Shown one piece after another: positions 17,256 to 25,026 of a DNA stretch of 64,000 nt. The stretch spans positions 62,001 through 126,000 of the forward strand of contig CALWHT010000038.1 of NCBI GenBank assembly GCA_944380515.1. The letters run 5' to 3'. The notes under the pieces are model-generated. The model saw only the letters and a program-made list of their open reading frames with translations. It searched no databases and was not told the DNA's origin. The first letter of the stretch is position 1; each line of letters begins with the position of its first letter. Source of the stretch: an uncultured Roseburia sp. GTDB lineage: Bacteria; Bacillota; Clostridia; Lachnospirales; Lachnospiraceae. Made by a program: the position numbers and the translations under genes.

Positions 17256-18425
17256 ATGGGAAAATTTATAAAAGGAATGGATTTGTCTACAATGCTCGAA
17301 CTGGAGCGGTGCGGGGCAGCCTATTATGACGGCGGCAGGAAAGCCGACATTTTGGATATTATGAAAAGCTATGACGTGGATACCATCCGTATCCGTGTAT
17401 GGAACGATCCGTGGTCTGAAACCGGCGAGTCCTACGGCGCGGGAGAAAATGACGTGAAAACGTCTCTTGAGATTGGAAAGCGGGTGACCGCCGCGGGCTT
17501 CGGCGTGCTGCTGAATCTGCACTACAGTGATTTCTGGGCGGACCCGGGCAAACAGTTTAAGCCGAAGGCGTGGGCATCCTACGGCATGGAGGAGCTGGAG
17601 CGGGCGGTATATGAGTTTACGCTTGACACCATGCGCACATTTCTGGAAAACGGCGTAAATCTTACCATGGTGCAGGTTGGAAACGAGCTTTCCAACGGGC
17701 TGCTCTGGCCGGAGGGAAAGGTGCCGAATTACGAGAATATCGCACGGCTTGTGAACGCCGGAATCCGCGCGGTACGAAAGGCGGATGAGGAACGGCTTTC
17801 GGGCAGCATTAAGGGCGTTGCCCCGCAGATGGCCGGGCTTGATAAAATTCCGGTTATGATTCATCTGGATAACGGCGGAAATAACGCGCTTTACCGTGAG
17901 TGGTTCGACCATTTTACAAAGCTGGGCGATGATTTTGAAATCATCGGATTATCGTACTATCCGTTCTGGCACGGTACGCTTCAGATGTTAAATGACAACA
18001 TGAATGATATTGCGAAGCGCTACGGCAAAGACCTGATCGTGGCGGAGGTTTCCATGGGCTACACGATGGAGGATTATAAGGCTTATGAAAAGCTTTCCGA
18101 CAGTGAGCGCAAAGGCTATGCGACAAAACCGTCCCTGGTGGAAAAAATCGAATATCCGATGACGGTGCAGGGACAGTGCGATTTCATGGAGGATTTCTTA
18201 AACCGCGTCAGTCATATCGAGGGCGGAAAGGGAAAAGGCTTCTTCTACTGGGAGCCGGCGTGGATTCCTGTTGCAGGCTCCGGCTGGGCAACACCCGCTT
18301 CCTTAAAGTACATTCAGGATCCGGGCCCCTGCGGCAACGAGTGGGCGAACCAGGCGCTGTTTGATTATCAGGGGAATGCGCTGCCCGCGCTTGCGCTGAT
18401 TCGCGATTTTAAGGCGGAAGACTAA
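17256..18425 (+). CDS. GH53 endo-beta-1,4-galactanase (cytoplasmic form)
   Basis: 389-aa enzyme cutting beta-1,4-galactan chains. It has FIKGMDLSTMLELE at the N-terminus, the conserved RIRVWNDPW, acid/base Glu ~144 in QVGNELSNGLLWPEG and nucleophile Glu ~264 in IVAEVSMGYT, with a C-terminal FYWEPAWIP. Length is that of the catalytic domain alone. The start at 17256 follows GGAG by six bases; an in-frame ATG at 17244 overlaps that site. Unlike the usual secreted galactanases there is no signal peptide or anchor, so it should act on imported oligomers together with the cytoplasmic GH42. It has its own -10 box after the upstream hairpin and is followed by a terminator. Confidence 0.93.
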   Translation: MGKFIKGMDLSTMLELERCGAAYYDGGRKADILDIMKSYDVDTIRIRVWNDPWSETGESYGAGENDVKTSLEIGKRVTAAGFGVLLNLHYSDFWADPGKQFKPKAWASYGMEELERAVYEFTLDTMRTFLENGVNLTMVQVGNELSNGLLWPEGKVPNYENIARLVNAGIRAVRKADEERLSGSIKGVAPQMAGLDKIPVMIHLDNGGNNALYREWFDHFTKLGDDFEIIGLSYYPFWHGTLQMLNDNMNDIAKRYGKDLIVAEVSMGYTMEDYKAYEKLSDSERKGYATKPSLVEKIEYPMTVQGQCDFMEDFLNRVSHIEGGKGKGFFYWEPAWIPVAGSGWATPASLKYIQDPGPCGNEWANQALFDYQGNALPALALIRDFKAED

Positions 18426-18459
18426 AGAAAATGCGCAGGCAAAGTGGTGTAACACAGTG

Positions 18460-18488
18460 GAGCGCTGCCGTCGGGCAGCGCTCTTTTT
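18460..18488 (+). terminator. Intrinsic terminator after GH53
   Basis: GAGCGCTGCC, loop GTCG, GGCAGCGCTC, then five T residues. Confidence 0.88.
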
Positions 18489-18541
18489 ATGTAATAATGT
18501 TGCAGGATTTCAGAACTTTGTTGCAGTTTGACAGCGGGTCA

Positions 18542-18570
18542 TTGCAAAGAAAAATGCAGATGTTTATAAT
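18542..18570 (+). promoter_or_regulatory. Promoter of galK-galT
   Basis: TTGCAA and TATAAT are separated by 17 bases, about 50 bases before galK. Confidence 0.72.
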
Positions 18571-18621
18571 AAAATCAACAGGAAAAAATGATGTATGGTT
18601 GAAAAGTAAGGAGGGTTTCAA

Positions 18622-19791
18622 ATGGTTTGGGAGAGCGTACTTGAGAAGTTCAAAGAATTATTCGGAAGCGAAGGGGAAATCGGAGTTTATTTTGCGCCGG
18701 GACGCGTGAATATGATTGGCGAGCACACGGATTATAACGGCGGGCATGTATTTCCGTGTGCGCTGACCATCGGCACCTATGGGGTTGCAAGGAAAAGAGA
18801 CGACAAAAAGCTGCGCTTTTACTCAATGAATTTCGAGCAGCTCGGTGTTTTAGAGTCCTCGGTGGAGAATTTAAAGCCGGAAAAAGAGGCGGACTGGACG
18901 AATTACCCGAAGGGCGTGATGTGGGCGTTCGGAGAAAAGGGTATGAAGGTGGAGCAGGGCATGGATTTGGTGCTGTTCGGAAACATCCCGAACGGCTCGG
19001 GGCTTTCCTCCTCGGCGTCCGTTGAGGTTTTGACGGGCTTTATTTTGAGGGATATGTTCGGCTTTGACGTGACGAATCAGGATTTGGCGTTGATCGGACA
19101 GTATTCCGAGAATAAGTTCAATGGTGTCAACTGCGGTATTATGGATCAGTTCGCAATTGCGATGGGAAAGGCCGGACACGCGATTTTCCTGGATACTGCG
19201 ACTTTGCAGTATGAGTATGCGCCGATTAAGCTGGAGAATGCCAAAATCGTCATTTCCTGCAGTAATAAAAAGCGCGGGCTCGGCGATTCAAAATATAACG
19301 AGAGGCGTAGCGAGTGCGAGAGCGCGCTGGCGCAGATGAAAGAGGTAATTGATATAGCTTCCCTCGGTGATCTGACGGAGGAGCAGTTTGAGCAGCATAA
19401 GGATGCCATCAAAGACGAGCTTTGCCGGAAGCGCGCGAAGCATGCGGTTTATGAGAATCAGAGAACGGTCAAGGCGGTGGAGGCGCTCAAAAATAACGAT
19501 GTGGCGCTTTTCGGAAAGCTTATGAATGAATCCCATGTTTCCCTGCGTGACGATTATGAGGTGACCGGAATCGAGCTTGACACGCTGGTAGAGGAGGCGT
19601 GGAAGGTTGACGGCGTCATCGGCTCGCGTATGACGGGAGCGGGCTTTGGCGGCTGTACGGTCAGCATTGTAAAGGATGCGTCGGTGGATACATTTATCAG
19701 AGAGGTCGGCGCTGCCTATGAGAAAAAAATAGGTTATGCTGCAGATTTTTATGTGGTGGAAATCGGGGACGGCCCGGTGAAATTGGCATAG
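18622..19791 (+). CDS. galK: Galactokinase
   Basis: 389-aa GHMP kinase that phosphorylates galactose to galactose-1-phosphate in the Leloir pathway. The galactokinase signature is present (GRVNMIGEHTDYNGG, about residues 27-41), as are the ATP loop GLSSSASVEV and the third motif GSRMTGAGFGGCTVS. The ribosome site is AAGGAGG before ATG 18622. galT follows after 11 bases. It takes galactose from GH42/GH53 digestion, and galactose from the GH36 in the mannan locus could use the same route. Confidence 0.97.
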   Translation: MVWESVLEKFKELFGSEGEIGVYFAPGRVNMIGEHTDYNGGHVFPCALTIGTYGVARKRDDKKLRFYSMNFEQLGVLESSVENLKPEKEADWTNYPKGVMWAFGEKGMKVEQGMDLVLFGNIPNGSGLSSSASVEVLTGFILRDMFGFDVTNQDLALIGQYSENKFNGVNCGIMDQFAIAMGKAGHAIFLDTATLQYEYAPIKLENAKIVISCSNKKRGLGDSKYNERRSECESALAQMKEVIDIASLGDLTEEQFEQHKDAIKDELCRKRAKHAVYENQRTVKAVEALKNNDVALFGKLMNESHVSLRDDYEVTGIELDTLVEEAWKVDGVIGSRMTGAGFGGCTVSIVKDASVDTFIREVGAAYEKKIGYAADFYVVEIGDGPVKLA

Positions 19792-19802
19792 GAGGGGAAA
19801 AT

Positions 19803-21365
19803 ATGATCCAGGAAAGAATATTGGAGCTGACGGAATATGGGCTTGCAACCGGGCTTATCGAGGCGGAGGATAAGCGCTATACGATTAACCGCCTGTTAGA
19901 GCTGTTCGGGCTGGATGAAATTGATGACGATACGGCTGCCGCTTTCGAAAAGAGGGAGCCGATGACGCAGGAGACGGCGGAGGCCGCGCTTGAGGGGATT
20001 CTTGCCGAAATGCTCGATTACGCTGCAGAGCAGGGACTGATGCCGGAGGATACGATTACATACCGTGATTTATTCGACACGAAGATCATGGGACTGCTGG
20101 TTCCGAGACCGAGTGAGGTTGTTGCGAAGTTTCGCGGGCTTTATGAAAAAGAATCTCCGCAGGCGGCGACCGATTATTTTTATAAATTAAGCCGCGATAC
20201 TGATTATATCCGCAGATACCGGATTAAAAAGGATTTGAAATGGACGGCGGACACGGAATTCGGTACGCTTGACATTACGATCAATTTATCCAAGCCGGAA
20301 AAAGACCCCAAGGCAATCGCGGCCGCGAAGCTTGCAAAGCAGAGCGGTTATCCGAAATGTCTGCTCTGCAAGGAGAATGAGGGCTATGCGGGGCGTATCA
20401 ATCACCCGGCAAGGCAGAATCACCGGATTGTCCCGGTTACGATTAACGGCAGCGACTGGTTCTTCCAGTATTCGCCCTACGTATATTATAACGAGCACTG
20501 CATTATTTTTAATGCAGTGCATACGCCGATGAAGATTGAGCGTGCGACCTTCGGGAAGCTCCTTGATTTTGTGGAGCAGTTTCCTCATTATTTTGTCGGC
20601 TCGAATGCGGACCTTCCGATTGTCGGCGGCTCTATTTTAAGCCATGACCATTTCCAGGGCGGGCATTATGAATTTGCCATGGCAAAGGCTCCGGTGGAAA
20701 AAGAGATTTCCTTTGCGGGCTTTGAGGACGTAAAGGCCGGAATTGTGAAATGGCCGATGTCCGTCATCCGTATCAGCGCTGCGGACAAGGAGAGGCTGAT
20801 TGCATTGGCGGATAAGATTCTGCTGGCATGGAGGGGCTATACCGACGAGGCGGCGTTTGTGTTCGCGGAGACGGACGGGGAGCCGCACAACACGATTACC
20901 CCGATTGCGAGAATGCGGGACGGCGTCTTTGAACTGGATTTAGTGCTGCGCAATAACATCACGACGGAGGAGCATCCGCTTGGTGTTTACCATCCGCACG
21001 CGAAGCTTCATCATATCAAAAAAGAGAACATCGGCCTGATTGAGGTTATGGGCCTTGCGGTGCTTCCCGCGCGGCTGAAAACCGAGATGGCTGCGCTCGA
21101 GCAGGCGCTGTTGGACGGGGCCTCGCTCCGGGAGGATGAGGTGCTTGAAAAACATGCGGACTGGGTAGATGAATTTCTGCCGAAATACGGCTTTACACCG
21201 GGAGCCGGCTTAGAGGGCGAGCTTTCCCCGGAGAAGCTGCATGAAATCATCCAGACGGAAATCGGTCTGGTCTTTATGGAGGTATTAAAAGACGCGGGCG
21301 TATACAAATGCACCGACGAGGGAAGGGCGGCATTTTTAAGATTTGTGGATGCCGTAAATCAATAG
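19803..21365 (+). CDS. galT: UDP-glucose-hexose-1-phosphate uridylyltransferase, type 2
   Basis: 520-aa GalT of the Firmicutes type, which lacks the HPHPQ motif of the E. coli enzyme. It converts galactose-1-phosphate and UDP-glucose to UDP-galactose and glucose-1-phosphate. The family stretch is VGSNADLPIVGGSILSHDHF with QGGHYEFAM after it. It starts 11 bases after galK with GGAGGGG before the ATG. galE, the third Leloir gene, is not in this window. A strong terminator closes the operon. Confidence 0.95.
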   Translation: MIQERILELTEYGLATGLIEAEDKRYTINRLLELFGLDEIDDDTAAAFEKREPMTQETAEAALEGILAEMLDYAAEQGLMPEDTITYRDLFDTKIMGLLVPRPSEVVAKFRGLYEKESPQAATDYFYKLSRDTDYIRRYRIKKDLKWTADTEFGTLDITINLSKPEKDPKAIAAAKLAKQSGYPKCLLCKENEGYAGRINHPARQNHRIVPVTINGSDWFFQYSPYVYYNEHCIIFNAVHTPMKIERATFGKLLDFVEQFPHYFVGSNADLPIVGGSILSHDHFQGGHYEFAMAKAPVEKEISFAGFEDVKAGIVKWPMSVIRISAADKERLIALADKILLAWRGYTDEAAFVFAETDGEPHNTITPIARMRDGVFELDLVLRNNITTEEHPLGVYHPHAKLHHIKKENIGLIEVMGLAVLPARLKTEMAALEQALLDGASLREDEVLEKHADWVDEFLPKYGFTPGAGLEGELSPEKLHEIIQTEIGLVFMEVLKDAGVYKCTDEGRAAFLRFVDAVNQ

Positions 21366-21384
21366 GAAAATATGGATTGTTATG

Positions 21385-21418
21385 GACGGCGCAGCCGAAG
21401 GCTGCGCCGTCTTTGCTT
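21385..21418 (+). terminator. Terminator of galK-galT
   Basis: GACGGCGCAGCC, loop GAA, GGCTGCGCCGTC: a 12-bp GC-rich stem followed by TTTGCTTT. It marks the boundary to the AT-rich island. Confidence 0.85.
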
Positions 21419-21468
21419 TCATCCACATTACTGCGGTATATTTTACCCAGATTAGTGTAGTATTGGGG

Positions 21469-22725
21469 TTATTTTGTCTTATGCGAATTGATTACACCCA
21501 TCATCCCCTGACAGATGTCCCAGTGCTTCTTATCTTTCAGGTATATAGAAAATCGAACCATTTCATCTAATTTTGAGACCATTAAATTTTTTGATTCTTT
21601 TTCCAAAAGCTTATATAACTGTTTTAAATATCTTTGTGGCATTACCTTGCATATATTTCGGAATACAGTTTCCTGTGAGGTATCCCATGAATAAATCCCT
21701 TTTTTTTCTAAAATAAAGCTTTTTAAAACAATTAGAACTGCAACATAAAGTTTATCTTTTTTAATACGAACACCATTATTATCTTTGCAAGGGAAATCAT
21801 GTATTAGATGAGCTATTGTACATAATTTATCTAAATTTGTTATTTTATTGGATTCGGTTATCTCGAAAATCAGTGCTTCCTGCAAGGTTGATTCCATTAA
21901 CCAATATCCGAATGCGCGTGGGTATTTCCTTTCGGAAAGAATATAATTTACAAGTAAGGATGCTTTTCTTTCTGTTGAACAACAATTGTAAAGGTTATAA
22001 AATGTTTCTAAATGGCATTTTAAATTTTTATTAATCTGTCGTTTCGTTTTAGTATACGGAGAATTTGGATTTAGTCTTAATTGCGTGTAATCGTGTCCAT
22101 CTGTTGTAATATCCCAAACTGCGAAATAAAAACCAATATTGGCCTGTAGTTCATCGCCATTTCTTAATAATCTTCTTATAAGTGTATCAGATGGAAATTC
22201 ATTTAATTGAAAGGATGTCATATTAAGTAGTATGAGGCGTGTATTATCTTTAAAAGCTAATTCTTCAAATTTTGCTTTATCACTCATCGCAAGAATTTTG
22301 ACTGCATACAAAATCTCCTGGATTTTTTGTTGTTCTGCAAATTGTCCAGAAAAACGAGTTAAATAATCATATCGGTTAGGAAATTGTGAGTCAGTTAAGT
22401 TCACTTCTAGGTGAAATGTTGAATTTTTTCCGCTGAAAAAGATGCATAAAGCACCATATAAATTTGGGATTAAACCTTCGATAGTTAATACTTTTTGAAG
22501 TTTATGCATTAAACCAATATTTTTATATAAAATAGATAAAATAACAATTAAAAGCCCCTTGTTCCTGTTCTTATTTTGTAGTTCTGGCATTAGATTTTTA
22601 AATTCTTTAATAATTGTTACACAACTTTTATTTCCAAGAACTTTATTTATCTGTGCTTTGGAATCTTTTGCATTTTCTCCATATTGTAATGCTTCAGCAA
22701 GATTTTTAATATCATCAGTTGTCAT
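21469..22725 (-). CDS. Uncharacterised helical protein of the AT-rich island
   Basis: 418-aa protein I do not recognise. It appears almost wholly alpha-helical, with no signal peptide, no clear membrane segment and no nucleotide-binding motif. Regularly spaced hydrophobic helices (LLIVILSILYKNIGLMHKL; ILYAVKILAMSDKAKFEEL) suggest a repeat or scaffold fold. The start at 22725 has GGGAGG nine bases upstream; it overlaps the 3' end of the upstream PLD-like gene by 11 bases, so the two are translationally coupled. Codon use is AT-rich and very unlike the surrounding genes, which indicates horizontal acquisition. It is likely a partner of the PLD-like protein. Confidence 0.75.
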   Translation of the reverse strand: MTTDDIKNLAEALQYGENAKDSKAQINKVLGNKSCVTIIKEFKNLMPELQNKNRNKGLLIVILSILYKNIGLMHKLQKVLTIEGLIPNLYGALCIFFSGKNSTFHLEVNLTDSQFPNRYDYLTRFSGQFAEQQKIQEILYAVKILAMSDKAKFEELAFKDNTRLILLNMTSFQLNEFPSDTLIRRLLRNGDELQANIGFYFAVWDITTDGHDYTQLRLNPNSPYTKTKRQINKNLKCHLETFYNLYNCCSTERKASLLVNYILSERKYPRAFGYWLMESTLQEALIFEITESNKITNLDKLCTIAHLIHDFPCKDNNGVRIKKDKLYVAVLIVLKSFILEKKGIYSWDTSQETVFRNICKVMPQRYLKQLYKLLEKESKNLMVSKLDEMVRFSIYLKDKKHWDICQGMMGVINSHKTK

Positions 22726-24097
22726 GTTTGCATTCCTCCCGGGTGAGTGCATTTGTTTTCATCCAGGCATATAGTGTTTCAAGAACCTCTTTTGCATCCT
22801 TATGTGCAAGGACATGAATACAATAATGATTGGAATTTAATGAGTTAAATGAAGTTCCAATAGAGAGACCGGAGTATTCATCGTTGTTTCGTATAATCAA
22901 AAAACGGTCATGGATTGCCGATTTTGTTTGGAACAGTTGTATTCTATCGGTTTGCTTTGCTTTCAGGGTATCCCGGATAATAGGGTCATTTTTCATATGA
23001 TTTTTCAATTGTTTTGCATTTAGAGCTTTATCTTCATTGTTGCAGTAGAAGATAATATTTTTATTTGTGGCATTGGAATTAACGATTAATCGAAGCCAAT
23101 CCGTCATTTGTTGGAGGCCGTTTCCCTTATCTGTAAAATAAGAATCAATCAACCATAGTTCGTCTATCGCACGAAAAATAATATCCGTGATTTTTTTCAT
23201 TGCAATGCTTAGTTCTCCAGGTTGAACAAAAACAAAATCATCCGAAATCTTTAAGTTATTTATCTTGCGCACAAGTATTCTGTTGAGTTCATTTAAAGAT
23301 TCCTGTACTTGCTTTGGGGGTGTACCGATTATGCTTTTTTTAAAAGCTTGCTGTTGTTCGAACTCGTAATACTCCTGCAAGGCTGTTAAGGGAATTCGTT
23401 TCTTTCTGCCTGCAATAGACAAGTTTAAATTTATGCACCTTATGTAAGAAATATCTTTATTTATGTATATCAGGCTATTGTTTTCATAAATTTCGACATC
23501 ATGGTTGTCCCAATTGCAGTCAGTCGTAATCTCAAGTTCCGCTGTATCTGTTGTAATATCAATGATTTTAGATTGAAGGATATTATAGTGATTTTTAAAA
23601 TGCACTATAATTTTCATTCCTGCTTTTAATTTATAGAATATGATAGAGTTTTCTTCATTGCTGTGATATTCAAATTCTGATGGAGAAAATAGAAATACAT
23701 CTCCAAGAAATACAGGCTGCTCTTTTAAATTCATACCTGTATATTTTTGGATAAAAGCCAATATCGCTTCTAAATCATCTTCAGCAATGGTTGTTCCGTC
23801 TCTTTTCCAAATAACAGAAGGTTTGTTTGGATAAATACGATGCACCATATTAGCACAGGCTTTGTCGGAATATGGATTATATTTTTCCTTTGGTGTGAGC
23901 AAGGCACTTTCTTCCCATGCATAACCCGCTAGATTATTCCATTCATCATCTGGGACATATTCTTCTGTAAAGATAATCCGATTTTTTCGTATAAGGTCTT
24001 TTCTATAACGCTTCAAAGTAAGATTTTCATTAGGAAAGCCCTGATGATAAAGTGTAAGAATGATTTTATTTTTATATGTGATTGTGTTTTTTATCAT
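22715..24097 (-). CDS. PLD-like domain protein of the AT-rich island
   Basis: 460-aa protein. The N-terminal ~270 residues are unrecognised and beta-rich in the middle. The C-terminal part (about 300-445) resembles the phospholipase D/nuclease fold: ELWLIDSYFTDKG, a long helix, then IHDRFLIIRNNDEYSG and LSIGTSFNSL. The last two correspond to the HxK/R...G(T/S)xN signature, with Arg in place of the usual Lys. Only one such motif is present, so a dimer would be needed for a complete active site. AGGTGA lies six bases before the ATG. It is AT-rich, adjacent to a type I toxin module and coupled to the unknown 418-aa gene. Single-HKD nucleases with unknown partners are common in phage-defence systems, but that role is inference. 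Confidence 0.72.
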   Translation of the reverse strand: MIKNTITYKNKIILTLYHQGFPNENLTLKRYRKDLIRKNRIIFTEEYVPDDEWNNLAGYAWEESALLTPKEKYNPYSDKACANMVHRIYPNKPSVIWKRDGTTIAEDDLEAILAFIQKYTGMNLKEQPVFLGDVFLFSPSEFEYHSNEENSIIFYKLKAGMKIIVHFKNHYNILQSKIIDITTDTAELEITTDCNWDNHDVEIYENNSLIYINKDISYIRCINLNLSIAGRKKRIPLTALQEYYEFEQQQAFKKSIIGTPPKQVQESLNELNRILVRKINNLKISDDFVFVQPGELSIAMKKITDIIFRAIDELWLIDSYFTDKGNGLQQMTDWLRLIVNSNATNKNIIFYCNNEDKALNAKQLKNHMKNDPIIRDTLKAKQTDRIQLFQTKSAIHDRFLIIRNNDEYSGLSIGTSFNSLNSNHYCIHVLAHKDAKEVLETLYAWMKTNALTREECKHDN

Positions 24098-24123
24098 ATC
24101 GTATCACCTAAAATGAAATATTA

Positions 24124-24152
24124 TTGTTGTTAGAATGCATACATGATATAAT
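24124..24152 (+). promoter_or_regulatory. Promoter of the type I toxin mRNA
   Basis: TTGTTG and TATAAT are separated by 17 bases. The message would start near 24159, giving an ~85-base structured leader before the toxin ORF. Confidence 0.65.
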
Positions 24153-24185
24153 ATCCTTACGGAAAGTACCCATGACAGGGTGGTA

Positions 24186-24236
24186 ACCTCCCGAGTTTAT
24201 GAACACCGGCTTGCCGGAATACATAGGAAGGGAGGT
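24186..24236 (+). promoter_or_regulatory. Toxin mRNA leader that can hide the ribosome site
   Basis: ACCTCCC at 24186-24192 is complementary over seven bases to GGGAGGT at 24230-24236, the Shine-Dalgarno of the toxin ORF. A second small hairpin CCGG-CTTG-CCGG lies between them. Masking of the ribosome site in the full-length message is typical of type I toxin mRNAs. Confidence 0.6.
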
Positions 24237-24243
24237 GGCGCCG

Positions 24244-24360
24244 ATGACAGCTTATGAAATCATTTCGATTTTTATAGGGATAGCGGCTTTGCTGATGTCC
24301 TTTGGTAGCTTAATTGTAGCGTTGCTTGCCTTTCTCGATAAGAGAAACAAGCGAAAATAA
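24244..24360 (+). CDS. Holin-like small hydrophobic toxin of a type I module
   Basis: 38-aa peptide: MTAYEIISIFIGIAALLMSF, continuing as one membrane helix and ending in a basic tail LDKRNKRK. Length, single membrane segment and charged C-terminus match the TxpA/BsrG-like 'putative holin-like toxin' peptides of Firmicutes, which depolarise the membrane when overproduced. GGGAGG precedes the ATG and can be paired by the leader. An antisense RNA with its own promoter converges on the 3' end. The gene stands inside the AT-rich island, next to the PLD-like operon. Confidence 0.82.
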   Translation: MTAYEIISIFIGIAALLMSFGSLIVALLAFLDKRNKRK

Positions 24361-24463
24361 AAATGCCTATCCTGTCTGACCCACAGGATAGGCGTCGTCC
24401 GTAAGGACAATTATTCGTCTAAACTCGGAGCATCCACTTTTGAAGTGGGTGCTTTCCTTTTGT
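24357..24463 (-). ncRNA. Predicted antisense RNA antitoxin
   Basis: Predicted transcript of about 105 nt. On the minus strand TTGAAA (24493-24498), 17 bases, TATTAT (24470-24475) forms a good promoter, with a start near 24463. The RNA would end at GCCTATCCTGT, seven-base loop, ACAGGATAGGC (24365-24393) followed by ATTTTTATTTT, a good intrinsic terminator on this strand. It would thus be fully complementary to the 3' untranslated region and last codons of the toxin message, the RatA/TxpA arrangement. Confidence 0.72.
24430..24461 (+). terminator. Terminator of the toxin mRNA
   Basis: GCATCCACTT, loop TTG, AAGTGGGTGC, then TTTCCTTTT. It ends the plus-strand toxin transcript about 100 bases after its stop codon, so toxin mRNA and antisense RNA overlap over their 3' parts. 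Confidence 0.7.
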
Positions 24464-24469
24464 ATAATC

Positions 24470-24498
24470 ATAATAGCATTCCCGCAAAGATATTTCAA
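24470..24498 (-). promoter_or_regulatory. Promoter of the antisense RNA
   Basis: TTGAAA and TATTAT with exactly 17 bases between them on the minus strand, pointing toward the toxin gene. Confidence 0.72.
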
Positions 24499-24610
24499 GT
24501 GATTTCTGATAATTTGATGCCAGACATTATTAATATAAGCCATATTAGATCCCCCATTTTTTACAGTACTAATTTTTCTGCATGACAAATACAGCAAATT
24601 TTATATATGC

Positions 24611-24642
24611 TTGACAAATAATATTATATAATATATAGTATT
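24611..24642 (+). promoter_or_regulatory. Promoter and palindromic operator of the PadR operon
   Basis: TTGACA (24611-24616), 17 bases, TATAGT (24634-24639). Overlapping the -10 is a 23-base near-perfect palindrome (24620-24642) with half-sites AATAYTATATA around a central A. Such AT-rich palindromes on the promoter are typical of autoregulated PadR genes. Confidence 0.75.
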
Positions 24643-24699
24643 GATAAAGAAATAATATTGAATTAAAAATGATATTATAAAAGAAAAGGGGTTGAGAAT

Positions 24700-25026
24700 A
24701 TGGTGTTTAACACAGGCGCCGCACTGCTGGATGCGATCGTACTTGCCGTCGTGTCAAAGGAGGAAGAAGGTACCTATGGTTATAAAATTACCCAGGACGT
24801 AAGAAAAGCCATAGATGTATCGGAGTCAACGCTCTACCCGGTATTAAGGAGGCTGCAGAAGGACGGCTGCCTTATCGTGTATGACAGGGAATGCGGCGGG
24901 AGAAACCGGCGCTATTACAAAATCACACGACCGGGACTGGAAAAGCTTGAGGATTACCGGAATGAGTGGGAGGACTATTCCTCCAAGATATCAGCGCTGT
25001 TTTCAGGGAAGGAGTTTGGAGTATGA
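24700..25026 (+). CDS. PadR-family transcriptional regulator
   Basis: 108-aa winged-helix repressor: LLDAIVLAVVSKEEEGTYGY, the recognition helix region STLYPVLRRLQKDG, the wing RRYYKITRPG and a C-terminal dimerisation helix. Length is standard. AAGGGG precedes the ATG. Its TGA overlaps the next ATG (ATGA), coupling it to a HAAS-domain membrane protein. It probably represses its own operon at the palindrome on its promoter. Such PadR/HAAS/DUF4097 units respond to envelope stress or drugs in other Firmicutes; the signal here is unknown. Confidence 0.93.
   Translation: MVFNTGAALLDAIVLAVVSKEEEGTYGYKITQDVRKAIDVSESTLYPVLRRLQKDGCLIVYDRECGGRNRRYYKITRPGLEKLEDYRNEWEDYSSKISALFSGKEFGV

Noticed and set aside
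18431..18709. Plus-strand frame between the GH53 gene and galK
   Set aside because: It crosses the terminator and the galK promoter and overlaps the start of galK in another frame; no ribosome site.
24371..24543. Minus-strand 57-aa frame beginning MAYINNVWHQII with a GGGGGA ribosome-like site
   Set aside because: It runs through the predicted antisense RNA and its promoter and resembles no known protein. The ribosome site is decent, so it is not fully excluded.
21419..24700. Attachment sites or terminal repeats bounding the AT-rich island
   Set aside because: I looked for direct repeats, a tRNA end or an integrase at the borders and saw none; the island's mode of entry is not visible.
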